Below, in pieces: positions 1 to 8,175 of a DNA stretch of 33,787 bases. The DNA is from Paenarthrobacter sp. Z7-10. GTDB taxonomy: Bacteria; Actinomycetota; Actinomycetes; Actinomycetales; Micrococcaceae. The translations under genes and the position numbers were made by a program. The DNA lies in the NCBI RefSeq assembly GCF_026932795.1, contig NZ_JADPVH010000044.1:1-33787 (forward strand). Direction: 5' to 3'. The first letter of the stretch is position 1. The number at the start of each line of letters is the position of its first letter. Below the pieces are notes generated by a model, which saw only the letters and a list, made by a program, of their open reading frames with translations, made no database searches and was not told where the DNA came from.

Positions 1-30
1 GACGACGGCGCCCGCAAGAGCGCCGTCGTC
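1..30 (-). terminator. Hairpin terminator after the Clp ATPase gene
   Basis: Positions 1-11 and 20-30 form a perfect 11-bp inverted repeat (arm GACGACGGCGC) around an 8-nt loop. It lies about 23 bp past the stop codon of the minus-strand Clp gene. There is no clear U-tract, as is common for high-GC actinobacterial terminators. What lies beyond it is outside the window. Confidence 0.6.
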
Positions 31-53
31 GTCGGCTGGAGTGCGGGCCCCGG

Positions 54-2639
54 TTATGCGGCCAACCGGGCCTCGATGGCAGAGGTTACCCGCAGTTCGC
101 CGTCCTCGACGCTGACGGCGACCCGCCCGCCGGATTGCAGCTCGGCGCTGACCAGCAGTTCGGCGATCCGGTCGTCCAGCTCGCGCTGGATCACTCGGCG
201 CAGCGGCCGGGCGCCATACTCGGGTTCGTAACCGTGGTCAGCAATACAGGCGACGGCGTCCTCGGTGATCTCCAGGCCGATGTCCTGGCTGGCCAGCCGG
301 GCCTCGGTCTTGCGCAGCTGCAGCCGAGCGATTGCCTGCAGTTGCTCCGCCTCAAGCTTGCGGAACAGCACAATCTCATCGATCCGGTTCAGGAACTCCG
401 GGCGCATCGTCTCGCGCAGCCGGCCCATAACCCGGTTCCGCAACGCTTTTCCATCCCCCACGGCATCGCCGGCGCCGAAGCCCAGAGGTGTGCCGCGGCT
501 GGCCAAAAATTCCGATCCCAAGTTGGAGGTCATGAGAATCACCGTGTTCCGGAAGTCCACCGTCCGGCCCTGGCCATCGGTCAGCCGGCCGTCGTCCAGG
601 ACCTGCAGCAGCAGATTGAACACATCGGGGTGCGCCTTTTCCACCTCGTCCAGCAGGACGACGGTGTACGGATTGCGCCGAACCCGTTCGGTCAGCTGGC
701 CAGCCTCGTCGTAGCCCACGTATCCGGGAGGAGCACCCACGAGCCGACTGACGGTGTGCCGTTCGCCGAATTCGCTCATGTCGAAGCGGACCATGGCGGT
801 CTCGTCGCCAAAGAGCGACTCCGCGAGCGCCTTGGCAAGTTCGGTTTTACCCACACCTGTCGGTCCGAGGAACAGAAAGCTGCCCACCGGGCGTCCGGCA
901 TCTCCCATGCCAGTGCGGTTGCGCCGTACGGCCTTGGCGATCAGCCCCACGGCGTCGTCCTGGCCAATGACCCGCCGGCGCAGCTCCTCCTCCAGCCGGG
1001 CCAGGCGCTCCCTGTCACCTTCGGTCAGCCGTGCCGCCGGGATCCCGGTGGCCCGCGCAACGACCCCGGCGATTTCGGCTTCGCCAACCTCGGCGTTGAC
1101 CGGCTCGGCACCAGCGGCAAGCTGGGCGTTCACCGTGCTGATCTGATCCCGCAGCCGCGAGGCTTCCTCATACTGTTCGGCCGCCACCGCCTCGTTCTTG
1201 GCTTGCTCGAGGGACTCCAGCTCCGTGCGCAGGCCGGCACTGTCGGGCTGCGGGCCCCGCCGCAGGCTCAGCCGGGCGCCAGCCTGGTCGATCAGGTCGA
1301 TCGCTTTGTCGGGGAGGAAGCGATCAGCGATGTAGCGGGCTGAAAGTTCGACGGCGGCGCGGATCGCGGCATCGGTGTACCGCACGCCGTGGTGCTCCTC
1401 GTACCGGTCTTTGAGCCCCGTCAGAATGCGCACAGCATCCTCGATGCCCGGTTCGCCGACCCGAACAGGTTGGAAACGGCGCTCCAGCGCGGGGTCCTTT
1501 TCCACTGTGCGGTATTCCTTCAGCGTGGTGGCCCCCACCAGGTGCAGGACACCCTGGGCCAGCCGCGGCTTGAGGATGTTTCCAGCGTCCATCCCACCCT
1601 CGCCGGACCCACCGGCACCAACTATGGTGTGCAGCTCATCAATAAAGACGATGAAGCCGTCGGCATTCGCCGCAATCTCGTCCAGCGTCTGTGTCAGACG
1701 CTCTTCGAAATCACCGCGGTAACGCGTTCCGGCGAGCATTGCCGGCAGGTCCAGGGAGATCACCCGCTTGCCGCGCAACTGTTCGGGCACATCATCGGCG
1801 ACGATTGCCTGGGCCAGTCCTGCCACAATGGCGGTCTTGCCCACACCCGCCTCGCCGACCAAAACGGGGTTGTTCTTGGTGCGCCGGGCCAGGATCTCAA
1901 TGGTCTGTTCAATCTCGGCCGAACGGCCGATGACGGGGTCCAGCACTCCGGCACGGGCCAGGGAGGTCAGATCGGTGCCGAACTTGTCCAGCATCGGCGT
2001 CGCGGTGGCGCCGGACTGGGTGGCGCCGGACTGGTGGGCGTCGGTTTGGGTGGCGCCGGTTTGGTCGGTACCCGAGTCGCTGTCCTGCAGACTCTGCGGA
2101 GTAATGCCGGCGGTCGCCAGCACTTGGTCAGCCGGCATCTCCTGATTCAGGACGAAGGCATAGAACAAGTGCTCGGGGTCAACGTAGGTGGAGCCAAAGG
2201 CGCGGGCCACCTGGTAGGCGTCAAACAGGGCGCGCTGTGCCGAGGACGTGAGCGACGGCGCAGAATGCGCTCGTTGATCCTGCTGCTCCGAAAGGTTTTG
2301 TTCGGGCAGTCGTTGCCCGGGCAACCGCTGTTCGGGCAGGCGCTGTTCGGCTGCCGCGGAAATGGCGGCGGGATCAGCCCCGGCCCGCCGGATATGGGCG
2401 GCGATGGCCTCCTGCTCCAGCAGCGCACGCAGGATGTGCAGCGCATCAAGTTCGCTGTGGCCGTGCTGCGCGGCGGACTCCGCGGCCATACCCAGCACCT
2501 CATGCGTGCCGCGGCTCAGCAGCCGGGTGATGTCGATCGGGCGCCGGGTCTGGGCGGCTCGTTGTCCTTGCAGGTAGCGGGCCAGGAATTCGTCGAAGGA
2601 ACCGCTGCCGGAACCCGCAGGATTGAAAAACGTAGGCAT
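54..2639 (-). CDS. ClpC-type ATP-dependent Clp protease ATPase subunit (AAA+ unfoldase)
   Basis: An 861-residue Hsp100 protein that should unfold proteins in the cytosol. Two Clp N-repeats (about 36-93 and 127-185) are followed by AAA+ module D1 (Walker A GEAGVGKT at 262-269, Walker B FIDELH about 332-337), a short UVR-like middle region at about 473-505, module D2 (Walker A GPTGVGKT at 592-599, Walker B LLDEVEK about 662-668) and sensor-2 GARPLRR at about 809. The short UVR-type middle region, in place of ClpB's long coiled coil, and an LGF tripeptide at 719-721 at the position of the ClpP-docking loop argue for a ClpP partner rather than a pure disaggregase. ClpB is the main alternative name. 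The linkers on both sides of the second N-repeat contain 15-bp coding repeats. The ATG at 2639 has the Shine-Dalgarno GGGAGAG. The HAIR site upstream suggests HspR heat-shock control. Confidence 0.9.
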   Translation of the reverse strand: MPTFFNPAGSGSGSFDEFLARYLQGQRAAQTRRPIDITRLLSRGTHEVLGMAAESAAQHGHSELDALHILRALLEQEAIAAHIRRAGADPAAISAAAEQRLPEQRLPGQRLPEQNLSEQQDQRAHSAPSLTSSAQRALFDAYQVARAFGSTYVDPEHLFYAFVLNQEMPADQVLATAGITPQSLQDSDSGTDQTGATQTDAHQSGATQSGATATPMLDKFGTDLTSLARAGVLDPVIGRSAEIEQTIEILARRTKNNPVLVGEAGVGKTAIVAGLAQAIVADDVPEQLRGKRVISLDLPAMLAGTRYRGDFEERLTQTLDEIAANADGFIVFIDELHTIVGAGGSGEGGMDAGNILKPRLAQGVLHLVGATTLKEYRTVEKDPALERRFQPVRVGEPGIEDAVRILTGLKDRYEEHHGVRYTDAAIRAAVELSARYIADRFLPDKAIDLIDQAGARLSLRRGPQPDSAGLRTELESLEQAKNEAVAAEQYEEASRLRDQISTVNAQLAAGAEPVNAEVGEAEIAGVVARATGIPAARLTEGDRERLARLEEELRRRVIGQDDAVGLIAKAVRRNRTGMGDAGRPVGSFLFLGPTGVGKTELAKALAESLFGDETAMVRFDMSEFGERHTVSRLVGAPPGYVGYDEAGQLTERVRRNPYTVVLLDEVEKAHPDVFNLLLQVLDDGRLTDGQGRTVDFRNTVILMTSNLGSEFLASRGTPLGFGAGDAVGDGKALRNRVMGRLRETMRPEFLNRIDEIVLFRKLEAEQLQAIARLQLRKTEARLASQDIGLEITEDAVACIADHGYEPEYGARPLRRVIQRELDDRIAELLVSAELQSGGRVAVSVEDGELRVTSAIEARLAA
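2005..2064. repeat. 15-bp tandem repeat x4 inside the Clp gene
   Basis: Four 15-bp units, plus-strand consensus GTGGCGCCGGACTGG, sit head to tail at 2005-2019, 2020-2034, 2035-2049 and 2050-2064. On the minus strand they encode the Thr/Gln/Ser/Gly/Ala-rich linker at about residues 192-211, between the second N-repeat and D1. The unit is a multiple of three, so copy-number change would keep the frame. Confidence 0.85.
2286..2345. repeat. 15-bp degenerate tandem repeat inside the Clp gene
   Basis: Three recognisable units (2301-2315, 2316-2330, 2331-2345; type unit TTCGGGCAGGCGCTG) plus a more diverged one at about 2286-2300. They encode the [10 protein letters not shown]-type pentapeptide repeats at about residues 99-118, between the two Clp N-repeats. 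The unit length equals that of the 2005-2064 array. Confidence 0.8.
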
Positions 2640-2653
2640 TTGCTCTCCCGATA

Positions 2654-2674
2654 GTTGAGTGTCTTCGACTCAAG
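2654..2674 (-). promoter_or_regulatory. HAIR operator (HspR-associated inverted repeat)
   Basis: On the minus strand the site reads CTTGAGT-N7-ACTCAAC. It matches the known HspR operator CTTGAGT-N7-ACTCAAG at 13 of 14 arm positions with the correct 7-nt spacer. It ends 14 bp before the Clp start codon, a position where a repressor would block transcription. The MerR-family repressor HspR itself is not in this window. Confidence 0.85.
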
Positions 2675-2717
2675 TTAACGCATGGCCTGCGGCTTTATTC
2701 CATCCGGTATGTCCGCG

Positions 2718-2775
2718 CCGACCTCCACGCCGACCTTCCGCCGACCTCCACGCCGATCTCCACGCCGATGTCCCG
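2718..2775. repeat. Tandem 11-12 bp repeats in the gap between the Clp and methyltransferase genes
   Basis: Five units of the type CCGACCTCCACG occur head to tail: 2718-2729, 2730-2740, 2741-2752, 2753-2764 and 2765-2775. They occupy the gap between the divergent Clp and methyltransferase genes, upstream of the latter's -10 box. No function is evident. Confidence 0.7.
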
Positions 2776-2811
2776 CTTTCTCTCCCCACCGGACCAGGTC
2801 CGCCGCACGGC

Positions 2812-2817
2812 TAGGCT
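2812..2817 (+). promoter_or_regulatory. -10 box for a leaderless methyltransferase transcript
   Basis: TAGGCT lies 7 nt before the ATG at 2825, so transcription should begin at or next to the A of the start codon. No good -35 box is visible. Assigned by spacing and by the same pattern at other genes here. Confidence 0.55.
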
Positions 2818-2824
2818 TGGAAGC

Positions 2825-4051
2825 ATGGCACCCGACGCAATTGCTCCCCTGCTGACATCCGATGGCTGGGAACTGCTGAACTCCCTGGGGCCCTACGATG
2901 AACGCGACGCCTTCAAAGTCAACGACACACTGCGCAGAGCCGGTCACTCCCCGGAACTCGTCTCGGCGGTCCTCACCCAGTCGAGGCTGCGCACCCGCGC
3001 GGAGTCAAAGTTCGGCGAATTTGCCCGGCAGATGCTCTTCACCCAGACCGGGTTGGAACAGGCAACCCGACTGAATGTGGCGGCGCAGCACGCGCACCGG
3101 TTCGCGGCCGCCGGAATTCATCATGTGGCCGATCTGGGCTGCGGGCTCGGCGCGGACTCGCTGGCGATGTCCAGCCTGAACATCCAGGTCACCGCTGTGG
3201 AACAGGACGAAACCACAGCGGCCTGCGCAACCCTGAACCTGATGCCGTTCCCCAGCGCAACCGTCATCCAGGCGGATGCTCTCGCGGTTGACCTGGCTGG
3301 CGTCGACGGCGTCTGGCTGGACCCAGCCCGGCGCAGCACGACGACGTCGGGCACCACCCGGCTCTTCGATCCGGAGGCCTTCTCCCCGCCATTATCCTTC
3401 GCAGAGTCATTAGCCGGCCGCGGCCTGGCTGTGGGGGTCAAGATGGGACCCGGCATCCCGCATGAATCACTGCCCGCTGGCTGCGAGGCACAGTGGGTCT
3501 CGGTCGACGGCGACGTCGTCGAAGCGGCGCTGTGGTTCAACGCCCTGGCCCGGGATGGAATCTGCCGGAGCGCACTGGTCATCTCCAAGCAGGGCACGGC
3601 GGAAATGACCAGCCCGCTGCCCTATGCGCCGGGCGCCCAGGATGTTGCCATCGGTTCGGCTGCGGGATACATCTATGAACCGGACGGCGCAGTGATCCGG
3701 GCCGGCCTGGTCGCCGATCTGGCCCGCACGCTGGGCGGACACCTGCTCGATGAACACATCGCCTACATCTGCGCGCCGAAGCTGGTCGATACACCCTTTG
3801 CCCGCGCTTATCGGGTGCTGGAAGTTAAGCCCTATAACGTCAAGGCGCTCAAAACCTGGATCCGGCAGAACCGGATCGGAGTGCTGGAGATCAAAAAACG
3901 CGGAACCGCTGTGACCCCCGAGGAGCTGCGCAAACAGCTGCTGACGGGCTCGGGCAAGGGACCCAACAAAGCTACCCTGATACTGACCCGGGTCGGCGAG
4001 AACCGCATCGCCATCGTCGTCGAGCCCCTCACCCCCCGCCCTCCCAACTAG
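2825..4051 (+). CDS. Class I SAM-dependent methyltransferase with THUMP-like C-terminus
   Basis: A 408-residue protein. A helical N-terminal part precedes a Rossmann methyltransferase fold, with SAM motif VADLGCGLGAD at about 101-111, the acidic VEQDE at about 125-129, and WLDPARR at about 164-170 in the catalytic-loop position. The C-terminal part (about 270-400, with the ending ALKTWIRQNRIG...LEIKKRG...) resembles the THUMP-like domain of a widespread actinobacterial family, which suggests an RNA substrate; the actual substrate is unknown. The start was set at 2825 because TAGGCT ends 7 nt before it; an in-frame ATG at 2768 would extend the protein by 19 residues through the upstream repeats and is less likely. 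It converges on the shikimate dehydrogenase gene, and its stop codon lies inside the shared hairpin. Confidence 0.85.
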   Translation: MAPDAIAPLLTSDGWELLNSLGPYDERDAFKVNDTLRRAGHSPELVSAVLTQSRLRTRAESKFGEFARQMLFTQTGLEQATRLNVAAQHAHRFAAAGIHHVADLGCGLGADSLAMSSLNIQVTAVEQDETTAACATLNLMPFPSATVIQADALAVDLAGVDGVWLDPARRSTTTSGTTRLFDPEAFSPPLSFAESLAGRGLAVGVKMGPGIPHESLPAGCEAQWVSVDGDVVEAALWFNALARDGICRSALVISKQGTAEMTSPLPYAPGAQDVAIGSAAGYIYEPDGAVIRAGLVADLARTLGGHLLDEHIAYICAPKLVDTPFARAYRVLEVKPYNVKALKTWIRQNRIGVLEIKKRGTAVTPEELRKQLLTGSGKGPNKATLILTRVGENRIAIVVEPLTPRPPN

Positions 4052-4111
4052 GTGACAGCAGATGCACTCATTTGGCGTTTTGAGTGCATCAGCTGACACC
4101 TGGTTGGGAGG
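4040..4111. terminator. Bidirectional terminator: 31-bp-arm inverted repeat
   Basis: Positions 4040-4070 and 4081-4111 are 31-nt arms that pair at 28 positions, with one G-U type pair and two A-A type mismatches, around the loop TTTGGCGTTT. The stop codons of both convergent genes (4049-4051 and 4089-4091) lie inside the arms at nearly mirror positions. T-runs flank the loop but there is no terminal U-tract. It can stop transcription from both sides. Confidence 0.8.
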
Positions 4112-4919
4112 AGCGCGAGAATTCGGAGGCGGCCCGCACCTGCTCGTCGGTCGGGCGGACCCCGGTGTACAGCACGAATTGCTCCACGGCCTGGATTGCG
4201 ATGACCTCCGCACCGGTGATCACCGGCTTTCTGGCCGCGCGTGCCGCCCGGACCAGGGGCGTCTCGGCCGGCAGCGCGACGACGTCGAAGACCACCTGTG
4301 CGGCCGTCACGGTGGCGTCGTCGAAGGACTGCACCTCCTCGTCGGATCCTGCCATGCCAAGCGGGGTGACGTTGATCAACAACCCGGCTGTCCTGGAGCC
4401 AACCTCGGTGGCCCAGCCGAATCCGTACAGCTCCGCCAGTGCCCGTCCGGCGTCCTCGTTGCGGGCCACGATGGTCACCTGCCGGAACGAGGCGTCGCGC
4501 AGTGCCGCGGCGACCGCCTTGGCCATCCCGCCGGACCCCCGGAGCAGGACTGTCAGTTCCGGGTCCACCTGATGCTCCGACAGCAGCCTGCGGATGGCTA
4601 TGTAATCGGTGTTGTATGCCGTCAGGACACCGTCGTCATTGACGATGGTATTGACGGAATCGATGGCCCGGGCCGAGGGGTCCATCCGGTCCACCAGGGC
4701 AATCACCGACTCCTTGAAGGGCATTGACACCGCCGCACCCCGAATGGGCAGGCCACGGATCCCGGCAACCGCAGCGGCCAGGTCCACCGGGGCGAAGGCC
4801 TTGTAAATGTAATTCAGGCCAAGTGCCTCGTACAGATAGTTATGGAAGCGCGTGCCGATGTTGCTGGGCCGGGCGGCGAGGGAAATGCACAAGGTCATAT
4901 CTTTATTCAGGATAGGCAC
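4089..4919 (-). CDS. Shikimate 5-dehydrogenase, SDH-L (HI0607-like) type
   Basis: A 276-residue NADP-dependent dehydrogenase of the shikimate dehydrogenase superfamily. The N-terminal substrate domain has NKDMTLCISLAARPSN (about 5-20), the Lys of SMPFKE (K69) and the Asp of AYNTD (D105), equivalent to the catalytic Lys-Asp pair. The nucleotide domain has GSGGMAK at 128-134. The pattern is closest to Haemophilus HI0607 (shikimate dehydrogenase-like, SDH-L), not classical AroE; HI0607 is known to turn shikimate over slowly, so the true substrate may differ. GTG 4919 was chosen because it gives the family N-terminus (x-I-L-N-K-D) and lies 6 nt after CACAAT; the internal ATG at 4898 would lose it. 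It is divergent from the ligase gene at 5120. Confidence 0.85.
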   Translation of the reverse strand: MPILNKDMTLCISLAARPSNIGTRFHNYLYEALGLNYIYKAFAPVDLAAAVAGIRGLPIRGAAVSMPFKESVIALVDRMDPSARAIDSVNTIVNDDGVLTAYNTDYIAIRRLLSEHQVDPELTVLLRGSGGMAKAVAAALRDASFRQVTIVARNEDAGRALAELYGFGWATEVGSRTAGLLINVTPLGMAGSDEEVQSFDDATVTAAQVVFDVVALPAETPLVRAARAARKPVITGAEVIAIQAVEQFVLYTGVRPTDEQVRAASEFSRSSQPGVS

Positions 4920-4925
4920 CCGTCC

Positions 4926-4931
4926 ATTGTG
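4926..4931 (-). promoter_or_regulatory. Possible -10 box for leaderless shikimate dehydrogenase mRNA
   Basis: On the minus strand CACAAT is followed by 6 nt and then the GTG at 4919. It departs from TANNNT at the first base, so this is weaker than the other leaderless sites in the window. Confidence 0.35.
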
Positions 4932-5037
4932 CACCGGCGGCCGCGGTTGCGGAACGCCGCGTCTGCCTGCATTAGAATTAGTCGGTATCCCGGCACGTCT
5001 GCCGCTGGTTTCCCTGTCCAATTCCCGTTTGACCAGT

Positions 5038-5067
5038 CCCCAATTGTTCCAACCCCAGTTGATCCAA
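5038..5067. repeat. Two-copy 15-bp tandem repeat in the divergent intergenic region
   Basis: CCCCAATTGTTCCAA (5038-5052) is followed directly by CCCCAGTTGATCCAA (5053-5067), 13 of 15 identical. The 200-bp gap at 4920-5119 otherwise holds the promoters of the two divergent genes; a TATAGA at 5073-5078 may be a -10 box for the downstream ligase gene, but no -35 is recognisable. Confidence 0.65.
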
Positions 5068-5119
5068 ATCCCTATAGACGCAATTCCCACTCGACCCCAT
5101 GCCCGATGGAGGAGAGCCC

Positions 5120-6268
5120 ATGCAGATTGACTTCACCTCATCGGAACAATCGACCCTGGGAGTCGAGTGGGAGCTCGCCCTGGTCGACGCCACCACCGGC
5201 GGACTGGTGCCGGTGGCCGCCCAGGTCCTGTCCGCCGTGAATAAGGCGCATCCGGAACTCGCCGCGGACGAGGAGCACCCGCACATCAAGCAGGAGCTGC
5301 TGCTGAACACCATTGAACTCGTCACCGGCATCTGTCACACAGTCTCCGAGGCCAAGGCGGACCTCGCGCGGACCATGGCGACGCTGCGCGAGGCCACCGA
5401 CCCGCTGGGCGTTGAGCTGCTCTGCGCAGGGTCCCATCCGTTCAGCCTGACCCGGGAACAGGCGATCACGGACAAGGAACGCTACGCCAAGCTGATAGAT
5501 CGCACCCGGTGGTGGGGCAGCCAGATGGTGATCTACGGTGTCCATGTGCACGTGGGGCTGGATAACGTGAACAAGGCCATGCCGGTGCTGGACGGCCTGG
5601 TGAATTATGTGCCGCATTTCCAGGCCCTGTCCGCCTCCTCACCGTTCTGGAACGGTGAGGACACCGGCTATGCCTCGCAGCGCTCGCTGATGTTCCAGCA
5701 GCTGCCCACTGCCGGTCTGCCCTTCCAGTTTGCCCGCTGGTCCGAATATGAAGCCTATGTCCAGGACATGTTCACCACCGGAGTGATCGATGCAATCAGC
5801 GAAATCCGCTGGGACATTCGTCCGGTTCCGGCATTGGGAACAATTGAAATGCGGGTCTGCGACGGGCTCTCCACCCTGGCCGAGGTGGGCGCCATCGCGG
5901 CCTTCACGCAGTGCCTGGTGGACGACTTTTCCCGCACGCTCGACGACGGCGGCACGGTTGCGACGATGCCACCATGGCATGTGCAGGAAAACAAGTGGCG
6001 GGCGGCCCGCTACGGGCTCGACGCCATCATTATTCTGGACGCGGCCGGCAAAGAGCGGCTGGTGACGGACCATCTTTACGACGAGCTCAACCGTTTGGAG
6101 CCGGTGGCCAGGCGCTTGGGCTGTCCTGATGAACTCGCGGATGTGGAAAACATTTTGCGCAACGGTGCCGGCTATCAGCGCCAGCGCGCGGTGGCGCAGG
6201 CCAACGGCGGGGACCTGCACGCCGTCGTCGACGATCTGATCCAACGGCTGCGTTCCGGCGCCAGCTGA
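5120..6268 (+). CDS. Carboxylate-amine ligase / glutamate-cysteine ligase, YbdK family (GCS2)
   Basis: A 382-residue cytosolic enzyme of the GCS2 family. Visible family signatures are GVEWELALVD at about 14-23 (ATP/metal-binding Glu residues), VHVHVGL at about 147-153 and IRWDIRPVP...GTIEMRVCD at about 231-252. YbdK-type members form gamma-glutamyl amide bonds with ATP; E. coli YbdK has weak glutamate-cysteine ligase activity. Since actinobacteria with MshA use mycothiol rather than glutathione, the physiological amine here is uncertain. The start at 5120 is fixed by GGAGGAGAG 4-11 nt upstream; the ATG at 5099 lies before that ribosome site. Transcription ends at the hairpin at 6279-6306. Confidence 0.85.
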   Translation: MQIDFTSSEQSTLGVEWELALVDATTGGLVPVAAQVLSAVNKAHPELAADEEHPHIKQELLLNTIELVTGICHTVSEAKADLARTMATLREATDPLGVELLCAGSHPFSLTREQAITDKERYAKLIDRTRWWGSQMVIYGVHVHVGLDNVNKAMPVLDGLVNYVPHFQALSASSPFWNGEDTGYASQRSLMFQQLPTAGLPFQFARWSEYEAYVQDMFTTGVIDAISEIRWDIRPVPALGTIEMRVCDGLSTLAEVGAIAAFTQCLVDDFSRTLDDGGTVATMPPWHVQENKWRAARYGLDAIIILDAAGKERLVTDHLYDELNRLEPVARRLGCPDELADVENILRNGAGYQRQRAVAQANGGDLHAVVDDLIQRLRSGAS

Positions 6269-6278
6269 GGAACGGGCA

Positions 6279-6306
6279 GGGGCGCGGCCCCGCTGGACCG
6301 CGCCCC
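6279..6306. terminator. Bidirectional hairpin terminator between the ligase and csbD-like genes
   Basis: GGGGCGCGG (6279-6287) and CCGCGCCCC (6298-6306) form a perfect 9-bp stem with a 10-nt loop. It sits between convergent stop codons at 6268 and 6323, so it can serve both genes. Confidence 0.65.
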
Positions 6307-6322
6307 GCCGTTGAGGCCTTCG

Positions 6323-6499
6323 TCAGTCTTTTTTGAAGGCGTCCTTGACCTTTTCGCCGGCCTGCTTCAGATCAGCCTTCGCCTGGTCGCCCTGGCCTTC
6401 GGCCTTCAGTCCGTCGTCGTTGGTGGCCTCGCCGGCCGCCTCTTTGCCCTTGCCGCCCATCTTTTCAGCGGCATTATCGATCTTGTCACCCAGACCCAT
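6323..6499 (-). CDS. CsbD family small stress protein
   Basis: A 58-residue, Lys-, Ala- and Gly-rich hydrophilic protein that starts MGLGDKIDNAAEKMGGKGKE and ends KVKDAFKKD. The composition and the repeated K/A/G/D pattern fit the CsbD family (small, general-stress-induced proteins of unknown mechanism; sigma-B controlled in Bacillus). The ATG at 6499 is preceded by a strong AAGGAGC ribosome site. A TAGGAT at 6556-6561 would give a leader of about 50 nt and independent transcription from within the end of the tsaD region; otherwise it is the last gene of the minus-strand block, 78 bp after tsaD. It is too short for most length cutoffs. Confidence 0.85.
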   Translation of the reverse strand: MGLGDKIDNAAEKMGGKGKEAAGEATNDDGLKAEGQGDQAKADLKQAGEKVKDAFKKD

Positions 6500-6555
6500 G
6501 ATTGCTCCTTACGGTTGGTGCAGCCCGTCGGCGGACGCCGGCCGGCCACACCTCA

Positions 6556-6561
6556 ATCCTA
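6556..6561 (-). promoter_or_regulatory. Possible -10 box for the csbD-like gene
   Basis: TAGGAT on the minus strand, 56 bp before the csbD-like ATG, in the tsaD-csbD gap. No matching -35 element is seen, and an alternative sigma factor is possible. Confidence 0.3.
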
Positions 6562-6577
6562 ACCACGGCCACACGGT

Positions 6578-7696
6578 TCAGAGGCTGACGGTGTCTACGG
6601 GCATGGAGGAATCCGGGGCAAAGGAGATGCCACTGGGGCCGACGCCCCGCATCACCAGCTGCGCCCCGAGGGCGGCCACCATGGCTCCATTGTCGGTGCA
6701 GAGCGGCAGTTTCGGCACCACCAGGTCGATCCCGGCGGCGGCGGTCCGTTCCTGCGCCAGCGCGCGGAGCTGTGAGTTGGCAGCCACTCCCCCACCCAAG
6801 AGCAGGGTGGTCAGACCCTGTTCCCGACAGGCCAGGACCGCCTTGGCGGTTACGACGTCGAGTACGGCCTGCTGAAAACTGGCCGCGATGTCCGCCAGCG
6901 GCGGTTCTTCTCCCCGCTGCTCGCAGCCCTCCACGGCACGTGCGACGGCGGTCTTTACTCCGGAGAAGGAGAAGTCGTAGCGGTGCGGTCCGGGAGATTG
7001 GGCCGTGCCCATGTATTTCGGGGCGGTCAGGCCTCGCGGAAAGGCGATGGCGTCCGGATTGCCGGATCGTGCCAGCGCATCGATGGCCGGGCCACCCGGA
7101 TAGCCCAGCCCGAGCAACCGGGCCACCTTGTCGAAGGCCTCGCCGGCGGCATCGTCGATGGTGGCTCCGAGCAGTTGGACGTCGCCGGCAATATCGCGGA
7201 TCCGCAGGATTTCGGTGTGTCCGCCTGAGACCAGCAGAGCGCCCAGGTCAGCCGGCAGTGGATTACGCGGCTCCACGCTCAGCGCCTCATCCAGCAGGCC
7301 AACCCCGACGTGGGCCACCAGATGGTTGATCGCATACAGTGGTTTGCCGGTGGCCACGGCCAGGGCTTTGGCGGCGCTCACCCCCACCATCAGGGCCCCG
7401 CCCAATCCCGGTCCACTGGTGACGGCGATGGCGTCAATCTGGCTCAGCGTCACGCCGGCCTCCGCGAGAGCCTGCTGGAACGTGGGAATGATCGCGTCCA
7501 AATGGGCGCGGGAGGCGATTTCGGGGATAACGCCGCCAAAGCGGACATGTTCGGCCATGGAGGAGGACACGGTGTTGGCGAGCAGCCGCGTTCCGCGGAC
7601 TATGCCGACGCCCGTTTCGTCGCAGGAGGATTCGATGCCCAGAATCAGCGGTTCGGCGCTGCGGTGAGCTCCGGTGCCGGGAGATGGAATGTTCAT
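6578..7696 (-). CDS. tsaD: tRNA N6-adenosine threonylcarbamoyltransferase TsaD
   Basis: A 372-residue ASKHA-fold enzyme that transfers the threonylcarbamoyl group from TC-AMP to A37 of ANN-decoding tRNAs (t6A), working with TsaB and TsaE in the cytosol. Family motifs: [15 protein letters not shown] (19-33), the glycine-rich [12 protein letters not shown] (94-105), the metal-binding HLVAH with H125 and H129, SGGHTEI, [14 protein letters not shown] and, near the C-terminus, LCTDNGAM. Its ATG overlaps the rimI stop as ATGA, with AGGAAAG upstream, so it is translationally coupled. Full length and intact, which makes the broken tsaB two genes upstream more puzzling. Confidence 0.96.
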   Translation of the reverse strand: MNIPSPGTGAHRSAEPLILGIESSCDETGVGIVRGTRLLANTVSSSMAEHVRFGGVIPEIASRAHLDAIIPTFQQALAEAGVTLSQIDAIAVTSGPGLGGALMVGVSAAKALAVATGKPLYAINHLVAHVGVGLLDEALSVEPRNPLPADLGALLVSGGHTEILRIRDIAGDVQLLGATIDDAAGEAFDKVARLLGLGYPGGPAIDALARSGNPDAIAFPRGLTAPKYMGTAQSPGPHRYDFSFSGVKTAVARAVEGCEQRGEEPPLADIAASFQQAVLDVVTAKAVLACREQGLTTLLLGGGVAANSQLRALAQERTAAAGIDLVVPKLPLCTDNGAMVAALGAQLVMRGVGPSGISFAPDSSMPVDTVSL

Positions 7697-8175
7697 GTGC
7701 TTTCCTGCCCGTTGGTTGCCAATTCGAGCCGCATGATCAAGGCATCTGCTCCGTCCCGGTAGTAGCGCGGCCGCCGGTGGATCTGCTCAAAGCCAAACCG
7801 CAGGTAGAGCTGCTGGGCACGCGGATTGTCCACCCGGACTTCCAGCATCACGTTCCCGGCCCCACGCCGGACCGCCTCTGCGAGCAGTTCCCGCAGCAGC
7901 GCGCTGCCTATTCCTTGACCCTCACACTCCGGCACCACGGCGATGGTCTGCACGTCGGCAATGGGCTGGATGTACATCAGTCCTGCATAACCGACGATCC
8001 GGCCTTCCAGCTCGGCCACAACGTAGAGGCGGGTCTGCGGCTGGGACAGCTCGTCCAGGAACATCTGCTGCGGCCAGTAGTCCACCGGAAACAGCGCACA
8101 TTCCAAGGCCCAGACGATCGGCACATCGGCCACGGTCATCCCCCGGAGTTGCCATTCGGCGGCGGAGGCCTTCAC
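7693..8175 (-). CDS. rimI: Ribosomal protein S18-alanine N-acetyltransferase RimI-like (GNAT)
   Basis: A 160-residue GNAT acetyltransferase. The acetyl-CoA site is seen as [15 protein letters not shown] at about 105-119 (Q/RxxGxG/A), and the RimI-type end [17 protein letters not shown] at about 131-147. In E. coli RimI acetylates the N-terminus of S18; in actinobacteria it is regularly encoded between tsaB and tsaD. It starts at GTG 8175, overlapping the tsaB stop as GTGA, and ends in an ATGA overlap with tsaD. Because its start depends on ribosomes finishing tsaB, the amber codon in tsaB could reduce its translation. Confidence 0.9.
   Translation of the reverse strand: MKASAAEWQLRGMTVADVPIVWALECALFPVDYWPQQMFLDELSQPQTRLYVVAELEGRIVGYAGLMYIQPIADVQTIAVVPECEGQGIGSALLRELLAEAVRRGAGNVMLEVRVDNPRAQQLYLRFGFEQIHRRPRYYRDGADALIMRLELATNGQEST

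Noticed and set aside
135-2654. Long plus-strand open frames opposite the Clp gene
   Set aside because: They are the complement of a strongly conserved gene, with no recognisable protein features; high GC content produces such frames.
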